Assembly (NCBI GenBank): GCA_900112785.1
Contig: FONB01000001.1
Location: 1 to 64,000, forward strand
DNA length: 64,000 nt
Source of the DNA: Phytobacter palmae
GTDB lineage: Bacteria; Pseudomonadota; Gammaproteobacteria; Enterobacterales; Enterobacteriaceae
Reading direction: 5' to 3'
Positions 29,383-38,742 of the stretch are shown one piece after another. The translations under genes and the position numbers were made by a program. Under the pieces are notes generated by a model, which worked only from the letters and a program-made list of their open reading frames with translations, was not told the origin of the DNA and made no database searches. The first letter of the stretch is position 1, and each line of letters begins with the position of its first letter.

Positions 29383-31341
29383 TTACGATGGCATGGTGAT
29401 AGCCTGCTTCTCTTCGAGCAGTTTCTCTACGACGCCTGGATCCGCGAGGGTCGAGGTATCGCCGAAATTGCTGGTATCCCCGGCGGCAATTTTGCGCAGA
29501 ATGCGGCGCATGATTTTGCCGGAGCGGGTTTTTGGCAGAGAGTCGGTCCAGTGAAGGACATCCGGCGTAGCCAGCGGGCCAATCTCTTTACGCACCCAGT
29601 TACGCACCTCGGTATAGAGCGCAGGGGTCGGCTCTTCGCCATGGTTCAGGGTGACGTAAGCGTAGATGGCCTGACCTTTAATGTTATGTGGGATGCCCAC
29701 CACCGCGGCTTCGGCGATTTTCGGGTGGGATACCAGCGCCGATTCAATCTCTGCGGTCCCCAGACGGTGGCCGGAAACGTTAAGCACGTCGTCCACGCGA
29801 CCAGTTATCCAGTAATAGCCATCTTCATCGCGGCGCGCGCCGTCGCCACTAAAGTACATGTTCTTGAAAGTGGAGAAGTAGGTCTGCTCGAAACGTTCGT
29901 GGTCGCCAAACAGAGTACGCGCCTGGCCCGGCCAGGAGTCGGTGATCACCAGGTTACCCTCAGTGGCCCCTTCCTGCGGATGACCTTCGTTATCCACCAG
30001 CGCAGGCTGTACGCCAAAGAACGGACGGGTCGCGGAGCCTGCTTTAAGCTGTATCGCACCCGGTAGCGGGGTGATCATAAAGCCCCCGGTCTCGGTCTGC
30101 CACCAGGTGTCCATGACCGGACACTTCTCGTTGCCGATCTTCTTCCAGTACCACTCCCAGGCTTCCGGGTTGATGGGCTCGCCCACGGAGCCAAGAATCC
30201 GCAGCGAAGAGCGATCTGTACCGTCAATCGCTTTGTCACCTTCCGCCATCAGCGCACGGATGGCCGTTGGCGCGGTATAGAGAATATTGACCTTGTGTTT
30301 GTCGACGACCTGGCTCATACGTGCGGGCGTTGGCCAGTTCGGCACCCCTTCGAACATCAGGGTGATCGCGCCGCAGGCCAGTGGTCCGTACAGCAGGTAG
30401 CTGTGGCCGGTGACCCAACCGACATCGGCGGTACACCAGTAGACGTCACCGTCGTGATAATCGAAAACATATTTAAAGGTAGTGGCTGCGTAAACCAGGT
30501 AGCCGCCGGTGGTGTGCAGTACGCCTTTGGGTTTGCCTGTGGAACCGGAGGTATAGAGGATAAACAGCGGGTCTTCGGCATTGACTTCAACAGGCTGGTG
30601 TTCCGCACTGGCATTGGCGGTGAGAGCATCCCACCACAGGTCGCGGCCCTCATGCCAGTCGATGTTGCCGCCGGTACGTTTAAGTACCACGACATGCTCA
30701 ACGGTTTTTACATTCGGGTTTTTCAGCGCGTCATCGACGTTCTTTTTCAGTGGGATGCTACGCCCGGCACGCACCCCTTCATCGGCGGTGATCACCAGAC
30801 GGGAGCTGGAATCAACAATGCGTCCGGCAACGGCTTCCGGCGAGAAGCCACCGAAAATTACCGAGTGGACTGCCCCGATCCGCGCACAGGCCAGCATCGC
30901 GACCGCGGCTTCCGGTACCATGGGCATATAGATAGCTACCACGTCGCCTTTTTTAATACCCAGATCTGTCAGGACGTTGGCAAAGCGGCAGACGTCCGCA
31001 TGCAACTGGCGGTAGGTAATCTGTTTACTCTGGCTGGCGTCGTCGCCTTCCCAGATGATGGCCGTCTGGTCGCCACGTTCGGCAAGATGGCGGTCAAGAC
31101 AGTTGGCCGCGAGGTTCAGCGTACCGTCTTCGTACCATTTAATGGAGACATTACCCGGAGCAAAGGAGGTGTTTTTCACTTTCTGATAGGGTTTAATCCA
31201 GTCAAGGATTTTGCCTTGTTCGCCCCAGAAGGTATCCGGGTCGGTAATGGATTGCTGATATTTAGCCTCGTACTGCTCCGGATTAATCAGGCAACGTTCC
31301 GCAATATTTGCGGGAATATCGTGTTTATGGATTTGGCTCAT
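29383..31341 (-). CDS. acs: acetyl-CoA synthetase
   Basis: Converts acetate, ATP and CoA to acetyl-CoA through acetyl-AMP; high-affinity acetate scavenging. 652 residues, same as E. coli Acs. Adenylation motifs [20 protein letters not shown] and WWQTETGG, hinge region [18 protein letters not shown], and the regulatory acetyl-lysine (K609 in E. coli) in [16 protein letters not shown]. In E. coli controlled by CRP and by Pat/CobB acetylation. First gene of acs-yjcH-actP. Confidence 0.97.
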   Translation of the reverse strand: MSQIHKHDIPANIAERCLINPEQYEAKYQQSITDPDTFWGEQGKILDWIKPYQKVKNTSFAPGNVSIKWYEDGTLNLAANCLDRHLAERGDQTAIIWEGDDASQSKQITYRQLHADVCRFANVLTDLGIKKGDVVAIYMPMVPEAAVAMLACARIGAVHSVIFGGFSPEAVAGRIVDSSSRLVITADEGVRAGRSIPLKKNVDDALKNPNVKTVEHVVVLKRTGGNIDWHEGRDLWWDALTANASAEHQPVEVNAEDPLFILYTSGSTGKPKGVLHTTGGYLVYAATTFKYVFDYHDGDVYWCTADVGWVTGHSYLLYGPLACGAITLMFEGVPNWPTPARMSQVVDKHKVNILYTAPTAIRALMAEGDKAIDGTDRSSLRILGSVGEPINPEAWEWYWKKIGNEKCPVMDTWWQTETGGFMITPLPGAIQLKAGSATRPFFGVQPALVDNEGHPQEGATEGNLVITDSWPGQARTLFGDHERFEQTYFSTFKNMYFSGDGARRDEDGYYWITGRVDDVLNVSGHRLGTAEIESALVSHPKIAEAAVVGIPHNIKGQAIYAYVTLNHGEEPTPALYTEVRNWVRKEIGPLATPDVLHWTDSLPKTRSGKIMRRILRKIAAGDTSNFGDTSTLADPGVVEKLLEEKQAITMPS

Positions 31342-31754
31342 GGCATTTGCTCTCCTTGTAGGATGTTAATAATATGTCAAATAAACGTTAATTATAGGGG
31401 CTTTGCCTGGTTTGTTTATTATTTGCGCTATAGATCACGCATTGATTGAACAGTATGAAAACTGAACAAATGATTCTTTGAAGCAAAATAATTGCCGGGA
31501 TTAATTATCAAAAAATGGCTGAAAAAAAGTTTATTCATAACAAATGGTTATGTATGATAAATGGCATAAAAAAGCGTTTTTATGCATAAATTCAGTCAAT
31601 CCCCCTTCTGGTAAAGGGTTGCGCCCTACACCCTGCAAATGGTACTGATAATGCGCGTTAAAAAACCCCGCAAGAGCGTGTGACGCTAACCATACCCTTT
31701 CCGTATGAGTCGTTCCCCACCGGGAAGGTCGCTTCATTGAGGATGTCTCGAGTT
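31342..31754. other. 413-bp divergent acs/gltP control region
   Basis: In E. coli the nrfABCDEFG operon lies between acs and gltP; here the two are adjacent and divergent with no trace of nrf coding sequence. It contains a moderate CRP-like site (31421-31442) and A/T-rich promoter-like DNA. No ORF I can support. Confidence 0.6.
31421..31442. promoter_or_regulatory. candidate CRP site for acs
   Basis: TGCGC-TATAGA-TCACG matches the TGTGA-N6-TCACA core at 7 of 10 positions. It lies 80 bases upstream of the acs start, where E. coli acs also has CRP control. Confidence 0.45.
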
Positions 31755-33068
31755 ATGAAAAGTTTTAAAGTCAGCCTGGCCTGGCAGATTTTGCTGGCCC
31801 TTGTGCTGGGTATTCTTCTGGGCAGTTACTTGCATTATCACAGCGACAGCCGCGAATGGCTGATTGCGAATCTCCTGTCTCCGGCAGGCGATATCTTTAT
31901 TCATTTGATCAAAATGATTGTTGTGCCGATTGTTATCTCCACGCTGGTGGTAGGTATTGCCGGTGTTGGTGATGCGAAACAATTAGGGCGTATTGGTGCC
32001 AAGACCATTATTTATTTCGAAGTGATCACCACGGTGGCCATTGTGCTGGGCATTACGCTGGCGAATGTCTTCCAGCCGGGGGCGGGCATTGATATGTCGC
32101 AACTCGCGGCGGTGGATATTTCGAAATATCAGAACACCACGGCAGAAGTGCAAAGCCACGCGCATGGCTTGATGAATACGATTCTGTCTCTGGTGCCGAC
32201 GAACATCGTGTCATCGATGGCGAAAGGCGAAATGCTGCCGATTATTTTCTTCTCGGTACTGTTTGGTCTGGGGCTTTCTTCACTGCCTGCAACGCACCGC
32301 GAACCGCTGGTTACGGTATTCCGTTCTATTTCTGAAACCATGTTCAAAGTGACCCATATGGTGATGCGTTACGCACCGGTCGGCGTCTTTGCGCTGATCT
32401 CCGTGACGGTCGCGAACTTCGGTTTTGCTTCCCTGTGGCCGCTGGCGAAACTGGTGGTGCTGGTCTATTTTGCGGTGGTGTTCTTTGCGCTGGTGGTGCT
32501 GGGGTGCGTGGCAAGGATGTGCAAACTCAGCATCTGGACGCTAATCCGTATTCTGAAAGATGAGCTGATCCTGGCCTATTCCACCGCAAGTTCAGAAAGC
32601 GTGCTGCCGCGTATCATCGAGAAGATGGAAGCCTATGGCGCGCCAGCGTCAATCACCAGCTTCGTGGTGCCGACCGGTTACTCCTTTAACCTTGACGGCT
32701 CTACGCTGTACCAGAGTATTGCGGCCATCTTTATTGCGCAGCTTTACGGTATCGAGCTGTCGCTGGGCCAGGAGATCATTCTGGTGCTGACGCTGATGGT
32801 CACCTCGAAAGGCATTGCCGGCGTGCCGGGGGTTTCGTTCGTGGTGTTGCTGGCAACGCTGGGCAGTGTGGGGATTCCGCTGGAAGGTCTGGCCTTTATT
32901 GCCGGTGTTGACCGTATCCTTGATATGGCGCGTACCGCCCTGAACGTTGTGGGTAATGCGCTGGCGGTGCTGGTTATCGCCAAGTGGGAGCATAAGTTCG
33001 ACCGCAAAAAAGCTGCCGCTTACGAGCGTGAAATGCTCGGGAAGTTCGACAAAACGGCCGATCTGTAA
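31755..33068 (+). CDS. gltP: glutamate/aspartate:proton symporter GltP
   Basis: 437 residues, same as E. coli GltP, dicarboxylate/amino acid:cation symporter family. Eight membrane helices plus two re-entrant hairpins. The serine-rich substrate hairpin is AYSTASSESVLPRIIEKM, the second signature is SFNLDGSTLYQS, and a family loop follows in TSKGIAGVPGVSFVVL. Start at the ATG giving MKSFKVSLAWQ; a 25-codon extension upstream is not conserved. Confidence 0.95.
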   Translation: MKSFKVSLAWQILLALVLGILLGSYLHYHSDSREWLIANLLSPAGDIFIHLIKMIVVPIVISTLVVGIAGVGDAKQLGRIGAKTIIYFEVITTVAIVLGITLANVFQPGAGIDMSQLAAVDISKYQNTTAEVQSHAHGLMNTILSLVPTNIVSSMAKGEMLPIIFFSVLFGLGLSSLPATHREPLVTVFRSISETMFKVTHMVMRYAPVGVFALISVTVANFGFASLWPLAKLVVLVYFAVVFFALVVLGCVARMCKLSIWTLIRILKDELILAYSTASSESVLPRIIEKMEAYGAPASITSFVVPTGYSFNLDGSTLYQSIAAIFIAQLYGIELSLGQEIILVLTLMVTSKGIAGVPGVSFVVLLATLGSVGIPLEGLAFIAGVDRILDMARTALNVVGNALAVLVIAKWEHKFDRKKAAAYEREMLGKFDKTADL

Positions 33069-33075
33069 TCGTCAC

Positions 33076-33107
33076 GCCGCTTTCCTTCCGGAAGGCGGCG
33101 CTTTTTG
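33076..33107 (+). terminator. terminator of gltP
   Basis: GCCGCTTTCC, loop TTCC, GGAAGGCGGC, then GCTTTTTGTTT, immediately after gltP. Confidence 0.85.
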
Positions 33108-33109
33108 TT

Positions 33110-33880
33110 TCAGGCAGTGATGACCGTAACGTGGTGTTCCTTTAATACGCTACGCAATGCATCGCTGATCTTCGCCTCAACGATTATCACGTCAAGGGCC
33201 TGAGTCCGTGCTACTACGTAGCGCGCCACAGCGGGCAGTTTATCTGCCGTCAGGGCGACAATCGTCTGGTTACTCTGTTTCAGCACCGCTTTTTTAAATT
33301 CGCAGTCGGCGAAATCAAACCCCGTCAGCCCAACGTCCGGATCCATGGCGCAGCCGCCAATAAACACCTGATCGAATAACATCTCCTGAATCTGCGCAAC
33401 GGCGCCGCTGCCGACGCACCCTCCTGTAGCCTGATGAATCTGCCCACCAAGGAGGATCACTTCGCTATGGGAGCGTGTCATGAGTTCTACGGCGATTTCA
33501 GGCGAGTTTGTCACCGCTGTGATGCGGATATCGGCAGGCAGCGCTCTGGCGATGGCCAGATTGGTGGTGCCGGCATCAATAAAAATACAGGTGTCTGGCT
33601 TCACCAGCGCTGCGCATTGTTGCGCGATCTTGTCCTTTTCTGAACTGTTTTTCCCTTTCCGACTGTGAAAATTCCCGGCTTCCGGCAACTGTAGTACCGC
33701 GCCGCCGTAGACTTTTTTGCACACACCGGAATTACTAAGTTCTTGTAAATCCCTGCGAATAGTATGTTCAGACACCTGCATCTGGCTGGCCAGTTCTGCA
33801 CAGACAACGCGTCCGTTTTCCTGCAAAAGCTGGCGAATACGTGCTTGTCGCTGTTGCGGAAAAGCTGCATAATCGAGCAT
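33110..33880 (-). CDS. DeoR-family transcriptional regulator
   Basis: 256 residues. N-terminal HTH (QARIRQLLQENGRVVCAELA then VSEHTIRRDLQELSNSG, the DeoR signature) and a C-terminal sugar-phosphate-binding domain with IDAGTTNLAIARAL and TNSPEIAVELM. Start taken at the ATG for MLDYAAFPQQ; a further upstream start would add non-family residues. Members repress sugar or nucleoside catabolic genes and are released by a phosphorylated sugar. No obvious target gene adjoins; the divergent VOC gene is the nearest candidate. Confidence 0.85.
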   Translation of the reverse strand: MLDYAAFPQQRQARIRQLLQENGRVVCAELASQMQVSEHTIRRDLQELSNSGVCKKVYGGAVLQLPEAGNFHSRKGKNSSEKDKIAQQCAALVKPDTCIFIDAGTTNLAIARALPADIRITAVTNSPEIAVELMTRSHSEVILLGGQIHQATGGCVGSGAVAQIQEMLFDQVFIGGCAMDPDVGLTGFDFADCEFKKAVLKQSNQTIVALTADKLPAVARYVVARTQALDVIIVEAKISDALRSVLKEHHVTVITA

Positions 33881-33986
33881 AAAGCCTCTTTGTTTAAATA
33901 TCATCGAGCAATAATGAGCATAATCCGGCATTGTTAACCGCCTTGTCAACGCTGCAACCGGGCATAACCCACTTTGGAGATATAAG

Positions 33987-34373
33987 ATGAAAATTGCACA
34001 TGTCGCTCTCTGGACACGCAACCTCGATGCGCAGGTCGCTTTCTGGCAGGAAGTGTTCGGCGGGCAGAGCAATGAACGCTATCTCAGTAAAAACCGTCCC
34101 GGATTCGCCTCGCACTTTATATCCCTGAGTGAGGGACCGACCATTGAACTGATGGCCTTGCCTGAGCTTGATGATGCGCCTGCTAACCCGGAGTTTGTCG
34201 GCTGGGCCCATATCGCGATGACTGTCGGCAGCGTTAAAGATGTGGATGCGATGGCGCAAAAAGCGCAGGCTCACGGGCGTTTGCTAAGCCCGGCAAGATG
34301 GACCGGCGATGGCTTTTACGAAGCGGTGATGGCTGACCCGGACGGCAATCGCATTGAACTGGTCGCCGGGTAA
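33987..34373 (+). CDS. VOC (glyoxalase/bleomycin-resistance) family protein
   Basis: 128 residues, a single vicinal-oxygen-chelate fold with two beta-alpha-beta modules. Potential metal ligands are H5 (MKIAHVALW), E in TIELMAL, H in VGWAHIAMT and E in NRIELVAG, the glyoxalase I-like pattern. Dimeric in most relatives. Substrate unknown: methylglyoxal or an antibiotic/organic toxin is possible. Divergent from the DeoR gene with 106 bases between starts. Confidence 0.82.
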   Translation: MKIAHVALWTRNLDAQVAFWQEVFGGQSNERYLSKNRPGFASHFISLSEGPTIELMALPELDDAPANPEFVGWAHIAMTVGSVKDVDAMAQKAQAHGRLLSPARWTGDGFYEAVMADPDGNRIELVAG

Positions 34374-34411
34374 TACCCCTGCAATGCCATGTAATATAGG
34401 CATACTGACTT

Positions 34412-34442
34412 TCGCCCCCTAAATTGCGGGGCGATTTTTTTA
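34412..34442 (+). terminator. terminator of the VOC gene
   Basis: TCGCCCC (34412-34418) pairs with GGGGCGA (34428-34434), followed by TTTTTTTA. Confidence 0.85.
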
Positions 34443-34531
34443 TAGCAGATTAAATAATTGTAGCCATAATACTTCTGTCGCGGATATTAGCACGCGTTAA
34501 ACGTTACCCTGATGATAAGGAGAGTTCAGGA

Positions 34532-35008
34532 ATGTCAGACTTTTATCTACACGAAGGCAATCGCTATATTGTTAAAAATCAAAAGGGATTGAAAATAGCC
34601 CTGGCGATCGCGTTTGCTGCTATGGGTGTTTATGCTTATTTCCAACATGAATCATCACTGCGCGGTATTATTGTTGCGCTAGTTTTATTTGCCATTGCCG
34701 GGGTGATGCTGGCAACACTGCGTATCAAGATGGTATTCGATTTAGATAAACGCATTTTTTATATCCAGAATGGCGGTGGTAAAACGACGTACAACCAGTC
34801 GCTGGATAATTTCGCCGGCCTTGAGCTGATTCGTCAGTCCCGCTTTTTCGGTCTTATTCGTAACAGCATCGTGAATGTGGTCTTTAACGTTGACGGGAAA
34901 ACCTCAAAAATGCCAATTAGGCAGTTTGGTCCCGGTCAGAAAGCGCCGCAGGCCATGATGGAAGAGACGGAAAACTTTCTTGGCATCCGCCAGCGAGGAG
35001 ATGCATGA
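34532..35008 (+). CDS. two-TM membrane protein of unknown function (first of a pair)
   Basis: 158 residues. Two hydrophobic helices (IALAIAFAAMGVYAYF, about 21-37; IIVALVLFAIAGVMLATL, about 48-65) followed by a soluble beta-rich domain (IKMVFDLDKRIFYIQNGGG onward). The layout resembles small bacterial PH-domain-like membrane proteins, but I cannot prove that. AAGGAGAG precedes the start. Translationally coupled to the next gene by a 4-base ATGA overlap. Not recognised by name. Confidence 0.75.
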   Translation: MSDFYLHEGNRYIVKNQKGLKIALAIAFAAMGVYAYFQHESSLRGIIVALVLFAIAGVMLATLRIKMVFDLDKRIFYIQNGGGKTTYNQSLDNFAGLELIRQSRFFGLIRNSIVNVVFNVDGKTSKMPIRQFGPGQKAPQAMMEETENFLGIRQRGDA

Positions 35009-35505
35009 TGCCAGCCTCTTTGCCGGTGGAATTAAATGACCGGCGTCTGGTATATCGCCCGTGGAAAGTTGGCAGCGCACTGGTATTTGTTATTGCCGGA
35101 ATTGCCCTGCTGGTCGGCACTCTTATTTGGGCGCACATGCATGGCAGAACATTACAATCGGTCATCGTGTTTCTGCTTTTCGGCGCTGTTCTGACCGGCT
35201 ACGGGCTTATCTACACCCTTAAAAATGCAGAAGTACTCATTTTTGATGTCGCGACCGGGCGAATAATGAAGAAAGCCCCATTTCTCCCGGAAAAACATCT
35301 TGGCCGCTTTACTGAGATCTATAGCATTTCGCGCGTGGGAGAGATGAGAACATTTCACTATGCCCTGAGCCGCAAGAGTGAGCATGGCGGTGGCGATATT
35401 CCCATTTCTGATGATTTCTTAAGTGAAAAGCACGAACCTGAACGCGTCGCGTTTGAAGAGAATATTTTGCCGGTTATTTCAGCGCTGCTCAATTTAAAAC
35501 CATAA
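35005..35505 (+). CDS. two-TM membrane protein of unknown function (second of a pair)
   Basis: 166 residues (the ATG one codon later is equally possible). Same architecture as the preceding protein: a short cytosolic N-terminus, two hydrophobic helices (about 24-42 and 52-70), then a beta-rich domain with LIFDVATGRIMKKAP. That corresponds to VFDLDKRIFYIQNGG in its partner. The two are probably distant paralogues forming a complex, which is inference. An operon with a clear shared terminator. Function unknown. Confidence 0.75.
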   Translation: MMPASLPVELNDRRLVYRPWKVGSALVFVIAGIALLVGTLIWAHMHGRTLQSVIVFLLFGAVLTGYGLIYTLKNAEVLIFDVATGRIMKKAPFLPEKHLGRFTEIYSISRVGEMRTFHYALSRKSEHGGGDIPISDDFLSEKHEPERVAFEENILPVISALLNLKP

Positions 35506-35542
35506 TTAAATAATGGTTATGTAATAAATAACAAAGATAAAG

Positions 35543-35579
35543 CGGGGTGTGATAATCACTAATCACACCCCGTTTTTTT
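35543..35579. terminator. terminator of the membrane-protein pair
   Basis: CGGGGTGTGAT (35543-35553), loop, ATCACACCCCG (35562-35572), then TTTTTTT. It lies between the convergent gene pair and fdhF; for fdhF (minus strand) the T-tract is weak. Confidence 0.9.
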
Positions 35580-35588
35580 GCGCCAATA

Positions 35589-37736
35589 TTAGCCGAGTGC
35601 GCTTTCGCGCAGACGCGATTTCAGTTTGTTGTATTCGTCAATAACATACTGCTCGGCAGCACGCTGGTCGGGAATACGTTCAACGTTTACCGCACAGTAC
35701 TTGTACTCTGGCGTTTTGGTAATCGGACTCAGGTTCTCCGTCACCAGCTCGTTACAGGCTCCAATCCACCACTGGTAGGTCATGTACACCGCGCCTTTAT
35801 TCGGGCGATCACTGACCTGCGCGCGGGTGATAATCCGGCCTTTACGCGAGTTCACCCATACCAGCGCTTCATCTTCAATACCGAGGCGCGCGGCATCGGC
35901 GGTGTTGATTTGCGCATAGCCGGGTTCATCCGCCAGCGCCGACAGCGCCGCACAGTTGCCGGTCATTGAACGGCAAGAGTAGTGACCCACTTCACGCACG
36001 GTGGAAAGCACCATCGGGAACTCGTCGTTGAGTTTGTCGATTGGCGCGACCCAGTCGCAGGTGAAGAATTTCGCAAGCCCGGTATCGGTGTCGAACTTCT
36101 CTTTAAAGAGATACGATGTCCCCTGATCGGCATCCGACGGATCACGACACGGCCACTGAATGTAGCCCAGCTCACCCATTTTCTCGTAGGTGGCGCCGTA
36201 GAAATCCGGGCAGAGATGACGCAACTCGTCCCAGATTTCCTGCGTGTTGTTGTAATGCATCGGATAGCCCATGCGGGTGGCTATCTCACTGATAATCTGC
36301 CAGTCCGTTTTCAGATCCCACTTCGGTTCCACCGCTTTAAAGAAACGCTGGAAGCCACGGTCAGCCGCCGTGTACACGCCTTCATGCTCACCCCAGGAGG
36401 TGGATGGCAATATGACGTCCGCCGCCGAGGCGGTTTTGGTCATAAAGATATCCTGTACGATGACTAACTCAAGATCCTCAAACGCTTTACGCACGGCGGA
36501 GAGCTCTGCATCGGTCTGCAGCGGATCTTCCCCCATGATGTAAGCGGCGCGTACCTCACCATGCGCCGCGCGGTGCGGCAGCTCGCTGATGCGATAGCCG
36601 GTATGCGCAGGCAGGTCGGCGACGCCCCAGGCTTTGGCGAATTTATCGCGGTGAGCCTGTTCTTTGACGAACTGGTAGCCGGGGAAGGTATCCGGCAACG
36701 CACCCATATCGCAGGCGCCCTGGACGTTGTTCTGCCCGCGTACCGGGTTCACCCCAACATGCGGTTTGCCCAAATTGCCCGTCAGCATGGCGAGACTGGT
36801 CAGTGAACGTACCGTCTCCACGCCCTGATAGAACTGGGTTACGCCCATGCCCCACAGGATTGTGGCGTTTTTCGCACCGGCATACATGCGGGCAGCTTTA
36901 CGGATATCCGCCGCGCAAACGCCAGTGATATCTTCTACCGACTCCGGCGTATAGCCTTCGACGATTTTTTTGTACTCTTCAAAACCCTGGGTACGCGAGG
37001 CCACAAACGCCTGGTCATACAGGTTTTCTTCAATAATCACATGCCCGAATGCATTTAACAGCGCGATATTCGAGCCGTTTTTCAGGGCAACGTGCATATC
37101 AGCAATACGCGCGGTTTCGATTTTACGCGGATCGCAGACGATGATTTTGGCTCCGTTCTGTTTCGCCCGAATCACGTGGTTAGCCACGATAGGGTGCGAA
37201 TCCGCCGGGTTATAGCCAAAGATAAACACGAGATCCGTGTTATCGATTTCGTTAATGGCATTACTCATTGCGCCATTGCCGACCGACTGGTGCAGACCTG
37301 CAACCGATGGGCCGTGTCAGACGCGTGCGCAGCAGTCCACGTTATTGGTACCAATAACGGCGCGCGCAAATTTTTGCATTATGTAGTTGGTTTCGTTCCC
37401 CGTACCACGGGACGAACCGGTTGTCTGAATCGCATCCGGGCCATACTTCTCTTTAATGGCGCTCAGGCGAGTGGCAACGTAATCCAGGGCTTCATCCCAG
37501 GAGACGGCTTCCAGTTTGCCGCCACGCTGGCGACGGATCATTGGGGTTTTCAGACGAGGCGTAAGGATTTGTGTATCGTTAATAAAATCCCAGCCATAGT
37601 AGCCTTTCAGACACAGGGTACCCTGGTTGGTCTTTCCTTGCGCAGCCTCCGCCCGAACGATTTTTCCGTTATCCACCACCAGGTTAATTTTGCAACCTGA
37701 GGCGCAATACGGACAAACCGTGACGACTTTTTTCAT
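35589..37736 (-). CDS. fdhF: formate dehydrogenase H (selenoprotein)
   Basis: Molybdenum bis-MGD enzyme of the formate-hydrogen lyase complex; oxidises formate to CO2. 715 residues including selenocysteine encoded by the in-frame TGA at 37317-37319 (residue 140, context DCCARV-Sec-HGPSVAG). The N-terminal [4Fe-4S] site is CPYCASGCKINL...GTLCLKG, and the molybdopterin domains follow E. coli FdhF throughout. A plain reading would split it at the TGA; the downstream SECIS hairpin shows read-through. Expressed anaerobically from the sigma-54/FhlA promoter. The hyc and hydN genes are not in the window. Confidence 0.96.
37279..37319 (-). promoter_or_regulatory. SECIS element of fdhF
   Basis: Just 3' of the UGA the minus strand has GGTTGCAGGTCTGCACC (plus 37289-37305). 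This is the same stem-loop as the E. coli fdhF SECIS, with the bulged U and GGUC loop recognised by SelB. Confidence 0.93.
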
Positions 37737-37790
37737 CGCTATCGCTCCAGTTAAGAAAGATCGCGCTTTGCGCGCTCACTCGACCCATTA

Positions 37791-37806
37791 TGCATCTTTT
37801 ATGCCA
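37791..37806 (-). promoter_or_regulatory. sigma-54 promoter of fdhF
   Basis: Minus-strand TGGCATAAAAGATGCA has GG at -24 and GC at -12 with the right spacing, 55 bases before the start codon, as in E. coli fdhF. Confidence 0.85.
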
Positions 37807-37877
37807 TGCTTCTTTTGTGGGTATTGCCTGATTTTACGTCTGAATATTGGTCAAAATACTGACGAAGGGCAGGCCAT

Positions 37878-37891
37878 CGTCAAATTTGACG
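37878..37891. promoter_or_regulatory. candidate FhlA upstream activator site
   Basis: The perfect palindrome CGTCAAATTTGACG is centred about 100 bases upstream of the predicted fdhF start site. FhlA activates E. coli fdhF from a similar distance. Site identity is inferred from position. Confidence 0.4.
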
Positions 37892-38005
37892 TGTCGAAGA
37901 CGAGGGGATGTGACCGCGATTATAAAAACAGCATTAATTCACTGCCTTTATGGTTCCGCCAAATAAAATAAAGCAACGAGTCACTTTTCCTGACGGATGC
38001 GGACA

Positions 38006-38737
38006 ATGAAACCTGCGATTCTGGTAGTGGATGACGATGTGGCGGTCTGCGAGCTGCTCAGGGATGTGTTGAGCGAACATGTCTTTACGGTACATGTGTG
38101 TCATAACGGGCTGGATGCGATCGCCGCTGCGGCGCGACATCCTGAGATTGCGCTGGTGTTACTCGATATGGTCCTGCCGGACATCAACGGCCTGATGGTG
38201 CTGACACAACTGCAGAAACAGCGTCCTGAGCTGCCGGTGATTATGCTAACGGGGCTGGGCAGCGAATCGGATGTCGTGGTGGGGCTGGAAATGGGGGCCG
38301 ATGACTATATTGGCAAACCCTTTACCCCACGTGTGCTGGTGGCGCGGGTAAAAGCAGTGATGCGCCGCACGGGCGCGCTGGCGGCAGATGTGCAGACGGT
38401 GAAAATGGCCGGTTATGCTTTCAATGGCTGGCATCTTGATCCCGCACGCTGTCAGCTTAGCGACCCCCGTCAGCAAACCGTCGATTTAACCCAGGGGGAA
38501 TACAGCCTGTTACTGGCGCTGGTACAAAACGCGCGGCGGGTACTGAGCCGGGAACAACTGCTGGAGTTGACCCACAGTGAAAGCATAGAAGTATTTGACC
38601 GTACTATTGATGTATTGATTATGCGCCTGCGCCGTAAGATTGAGACCAATCCGCATCAACCCGCATTAATCAAAACGATACGCGGACTGGGCTATGTTTT
38701 TGCCGCAGATGTCGTTCACAGCGAGCAGGCGGCGTAG
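38006..38737 (+). CDS. OmpR/PhoB-family response regulator
   Basis: 243 residues from MKPAILVVDDD (an ATG three codons earlier is possible). Receiver domain with the acidic pocket D9-D10-D11, phospho-acceptor D54 (LVLLDMVLPDING), Thr in VIMLTGLG and Lys in DYIGKPFTPR. The winged-helix output domain is at about residues 130-235 (LTQGEYSLLLALVQNARRVL and VLIMRLRRKIETN). No histidine kinase is adjacent. The only kinase in the window is the hybrid kinase at 52.7 kb beside the sugar operon, a possible partner. Its regulon is not shown by the sequence. Confidence 0.9.
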   Translation: MKPAILVVDDDVAVCELLRDVLSEHVFTVHVCHNGLDAIAAAARHPEIALVLLDMVLPDINGLMVLTQLQKQRPELPVIMLTGLGSESDVVVGLEMGADDYIGKPFTPRVLVARVKAVMRRTGALAADVQTVKMAGYAFNGWHLDPARCQLSDPRQQTVDLTQGEYSLLLALVQNARRVLSREQLLELTHSESIEVFDRTIDVLIMRLRRKIETNPHQPALIKTIRGLGYVFAADVVHSEQAA

Positions 38738-38742
38738 CGGTG

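Noticed and set aside
35589-37736. fdhF read as two separate genes or a frameshifted pseudogene
   Set aside because: The break is a single in-frame TGA at the known selenocysteine position with a SECIS hairpin just after it.
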